The notes under the pieces: model-generated
Database searches by the model: none
Told to the model about the DNA's origin: nothing
Seen by the model: the letters and a program-made list of their open reading frames with translations, nothing else
Part shown: in pieces, positions 15,539-16,453 of the stretch
Position numbering within the stretch: position 1 is the first letter of the stretch
Layout: every line of letters starts with the position of its first letter
Assembly (NCBI GenBank): GCA_902588335.1
Contig: CACIOV010000016.1
Span: 1 to 16,453, forward strand
Reading direction: 5' to 3'
Length of the DNA stretch: 16,453 nucleotides
From: an uncultured Pelagibacteraceae bacterium
GTDB lineage: Bacteria > Pseudomonadota > Alphaproteobacteria > Pelagibacterales > Pelagibacteraceae
Made by a program: the position numbers and the translations under genes

Positions 15539-15771
15539 TGTTAATAAATTTTTAAAAATTAAAGATATTCATCTTTTTCTAAAAAAAAACATAACTGTTA
15601 AGAAAAATTAACAATATGTTAAATAAGTTATATACGTTGATAAATTATTAACAAATTATAATAAAAATTAACATTTCTTAACATATATAATAAAATCAAT
15701 AATTTAAAATATATATTAATAACAAATTTAAAGGATAAGCTGTACACAACTAATAGATAACGTTATTAACA
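15539..15771. repeat. array of eight TTAACA/TGTTAA hexamers
   Basis: Plus-strand TTAACA copies are at 15608, 15648, 15668, 15678 and 15766; minus-strand copies (TGTTAA) are at 15539, 15596 and 15617 (first base given). The copies at 15539 (minus), 15645 and 15763 (plus) extend to the identical 9-mer TTATTAACA. The first four plus copies are spaced 40, 20 and 10 bases apart, so they would face the same side of the helix. A rough composition estimate at 80% A/T predicts about one hexamer on both strands in this length, so the clustering is unlikely to be due to AT content alone. Confidence 0.75.
15694..15706 (+). promoter_or_regulatory. IHF-site match inside the candidate origin
   Basis: AATCAA-TAAT-TTA fits the IHF consensus WATCAANNNNTTR at every defined position. 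IHF bends origins in Caulobacter and E. coli, so the location is sensible. In DNA this AT-rich such a match is only modest evidence. Confidence 0.35.
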
Positions 15772-15799
15772 TGACCTAATACTACTACTAACTTAATTA

Positions 15800-15805
15800 T
15801 ATAAT
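15800..15805 (+). promoter_or_regulatory. possible -10 element of hemE
   Basis: A perfect TATAAT ends 6 bases before the hemE ATG, which would place the start site at or next to the ATG and yield a leaderless or nearly leaderless mRNA. No good -35 hexamer is found 16-18 bases upstream and the surrounding DNA is almost all A/T, so this is weak. Confidence 0.25.
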
Positions 15806-15811
15806 ATATTA

Positions 15812-16453
15812 ATGAAAGATACATTGCGTGAATGCATTAAAGAAAAAAAAACTTCTTATGTGCCTATATGGTTTATGAGACAAGCTGGTAGGTATTTACC
15901 AGAATTTAGAGAAATAAGAAAAAACAACCCTAACTTTATAAAACTCTGTTTAAATCCTGATTTAGTTAATGAAATTACACTCCAACCAATAAAAAGATTT
16001 AATCTTGATGCGGCTATAATTTTTTCAGATATTTTAATAATACCATATGGCTTGGGTCAAAAAGTAGAATTTAAAAAAGGAATTGGTCCAATTTTAGGAG
16101 ATGTAAATCTTGATTATATAATAAATGTTAGTTCGGATGATTTTATTAAAAAATTATTGCCTATTTATAAAGGAATAGAAAAAGTAAAAAATAATTTAAA
16201 AGAAAAAAATTTAATAGGTTTTGTTGGAGCTCCTTGGACTTTACTATTATATATGCTGAACAAAGAATCACCAAAAAATAATTTTGATTTTAATAAAATT
16301 AATAAAGATAAAAATTTAGTTAATAATTTATTAAAAAAAATAGAAGAAATAATATGTTTACATATTGATAAACAGATAGAAGCAGGCGCTAACATAATAC
16401 AGGTTTTTGATTCCTGGGCTGGATTATTACCTAAAAAAGAACTTCCTAATTAT
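15812..16453 (+). CDS. hemE: uroporphyrinogen decarboxylase (5' part, cut by window edge)
   Basis: Decarboxylates the four acetate groups of uroporphyrinogen III to give coproporphyrinogen III in haem synthesis. From the ATG at 15812 the frame is open for 214 codons to the window end; full-length HemE has about 340 residues. The N-terminal signature PIWFMRQAGRYLPEF (18-32) contains the substrate-binding Arg23 and Arg27. FSDIL (71-75) carries the catalytic Asp73, and GFVGAPWTLLLYML (136-149) and FDSWAG (199-204) are also family motifs. No Shine-Dalgarno sequence is visible. It is transcribed away from the candidate origin and from ppsR. Confidence 0.95.
   Translation, partial: MKDTLRECIKEKKTSYVPIWFMRQAGRYLPEFREIRKNNPNFIKLCLNPDLVNEITLQPIKRFNLDAAIIFSDILIIPYGLGQKVEFKKGIGPILGDVNLDYIINVSSDDFIKKLLPIYKGIEKVKNNLKEKNLIGFVGAPWTLLLYMLNKESPKNNFDFNKINKDKNLVNNLLKKIEEIICLHIDKQIEAGANIIQVFDSWAGLLPKKELPNY

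Larger units (their letters stand above)
15534..15811. other. candidate chromosomal replication origin (oriC)
   Basis: This is the largest gene-free stretch. It lies between divergently transcribed ppsR and hemE, the same flanks as the experimentally known Caulobacter origin and the Rickettsia origin. Flanking genes point away from it, as expected beside an origin. It holds eight TTAACA/TGTTAA hexamers, three exact TTATTAACA 9-mers one mismatch from the DnaA box, a nearly pure A/T core (about 15640-15732) that could serve as an unwinding element, a consensus IHF site, and a distinct G/C-containing patch (15733-15776) with the palindrome ATAACGTTAT at 15757-15766. No tRNA or small ORF is evident. 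No canonical TTATCCACA box is present. Confidence 0.65.

Noticed and set aside
15561..15576. Hairpin AAAGAT-ATTC-ATCTTT followed by T residues upstream of ppsR, as a terminator
   Set aside because: The stem is only 6 bp with one G:C pair, and no plus-strand gene ends nearby; it is probably chance in AT-rich DNA.
15741..15749. TGTACACAA as a canonical DnaA box
   Set aside because: Its reverse complement TTGTGTACA only loosely resembles TGTGNATAA (at least two mismatches); the TTATTAACA copies fit better.
15777..15794. CTA/ACT triplet repeat before hemE as a functional tandem repeat
   Set aside because: Only about three units long and not recurring elsewhere; too short to interpret.

Overview
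The window looks like a piece of a SAR11 (Pelagibacterales, 'Candidatus Pelagibacter'-like) alphaproteobacterial chromosome. The DNA is very AT-rich (about 70% by eye), proteins are rich in Lys/Ile/Asn, genes are packed with 4-base ATGA overlaps or gaps of a few bases, and the gene order is the conserved alphaproteobacterial neighbourhood of the replication origin. The assignment to SAR11 is inference from composition, compactness and gene content. No mobile element, CRISPR array, tRNA or rRNA was recognised.

Layout. (1) 1-2488: isocitrate lyase (aceA, +) converges on a UbiH/Coq6-type FAD monooxygenase (-). (2) 2489-5266: a short divergent promoter region, then ftsK and lolA (+). (3) 5263-8117: a leftward operon hisB-hisA-hisF-hisE, followed by a previously uncalled 44-residue membrane protein gene and a HIT-family hydrolase gene. 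The hisH gene expected between hisB and hisA is absent. (4) 8118-10141: a 106-base divergent region with a candidate heat-shock promoter, then hslV-hslU (+). (5) 10131-12074: smr and a Tim44-domain gene (-), divergent from fxsA-secB (+). (6) 12071-15533: a tight leftward operon ppsR-maf-aroE-coaE-dnaQ. (7) 15534-15811: a 278-base, extremely AT-rich gap. (8) 15812-16453: the first 214 codons of hemE (+), cut by the window edge.

The most interesting region is the gap 15534-15811. In Caulobacter and Rickettsia the chromosomal origin lies between hemE and the ppsR (CC_0001/RP001-type) gene, followed by maf-aroE-coaE-dnaQ-secB, which is the order seen here. The gap contains eight copies of TTAACA/TGTTAA. 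Three of them sit in exact copies of the 9-mer TTATTAACA, one mismatch from the DnaA box TTATNCACA. There is also a consensus-matching IHF site and an AT-only-like core. I read it as a probable oriC with a derived box family.

How the genes work together: most are single-copy housekeeping functions. They cover histidine synthesis, shikimate and CoA steps, haem synthesis, glyoxylate bypass entry, ubiquinone hydroxylation, ATP-dependent proteolysis, protein export chaperoning, lipoprotein trafficking, chromosome segregation and proofreading. Compared with the ancestral alphaproteobacterial order, hisH and mltA appear to have been lost from this locus, in keeping with genome streamlining. Convergent gene pairs overlap or nearly touch, leaving no space for ordinary intrinsic terminators.
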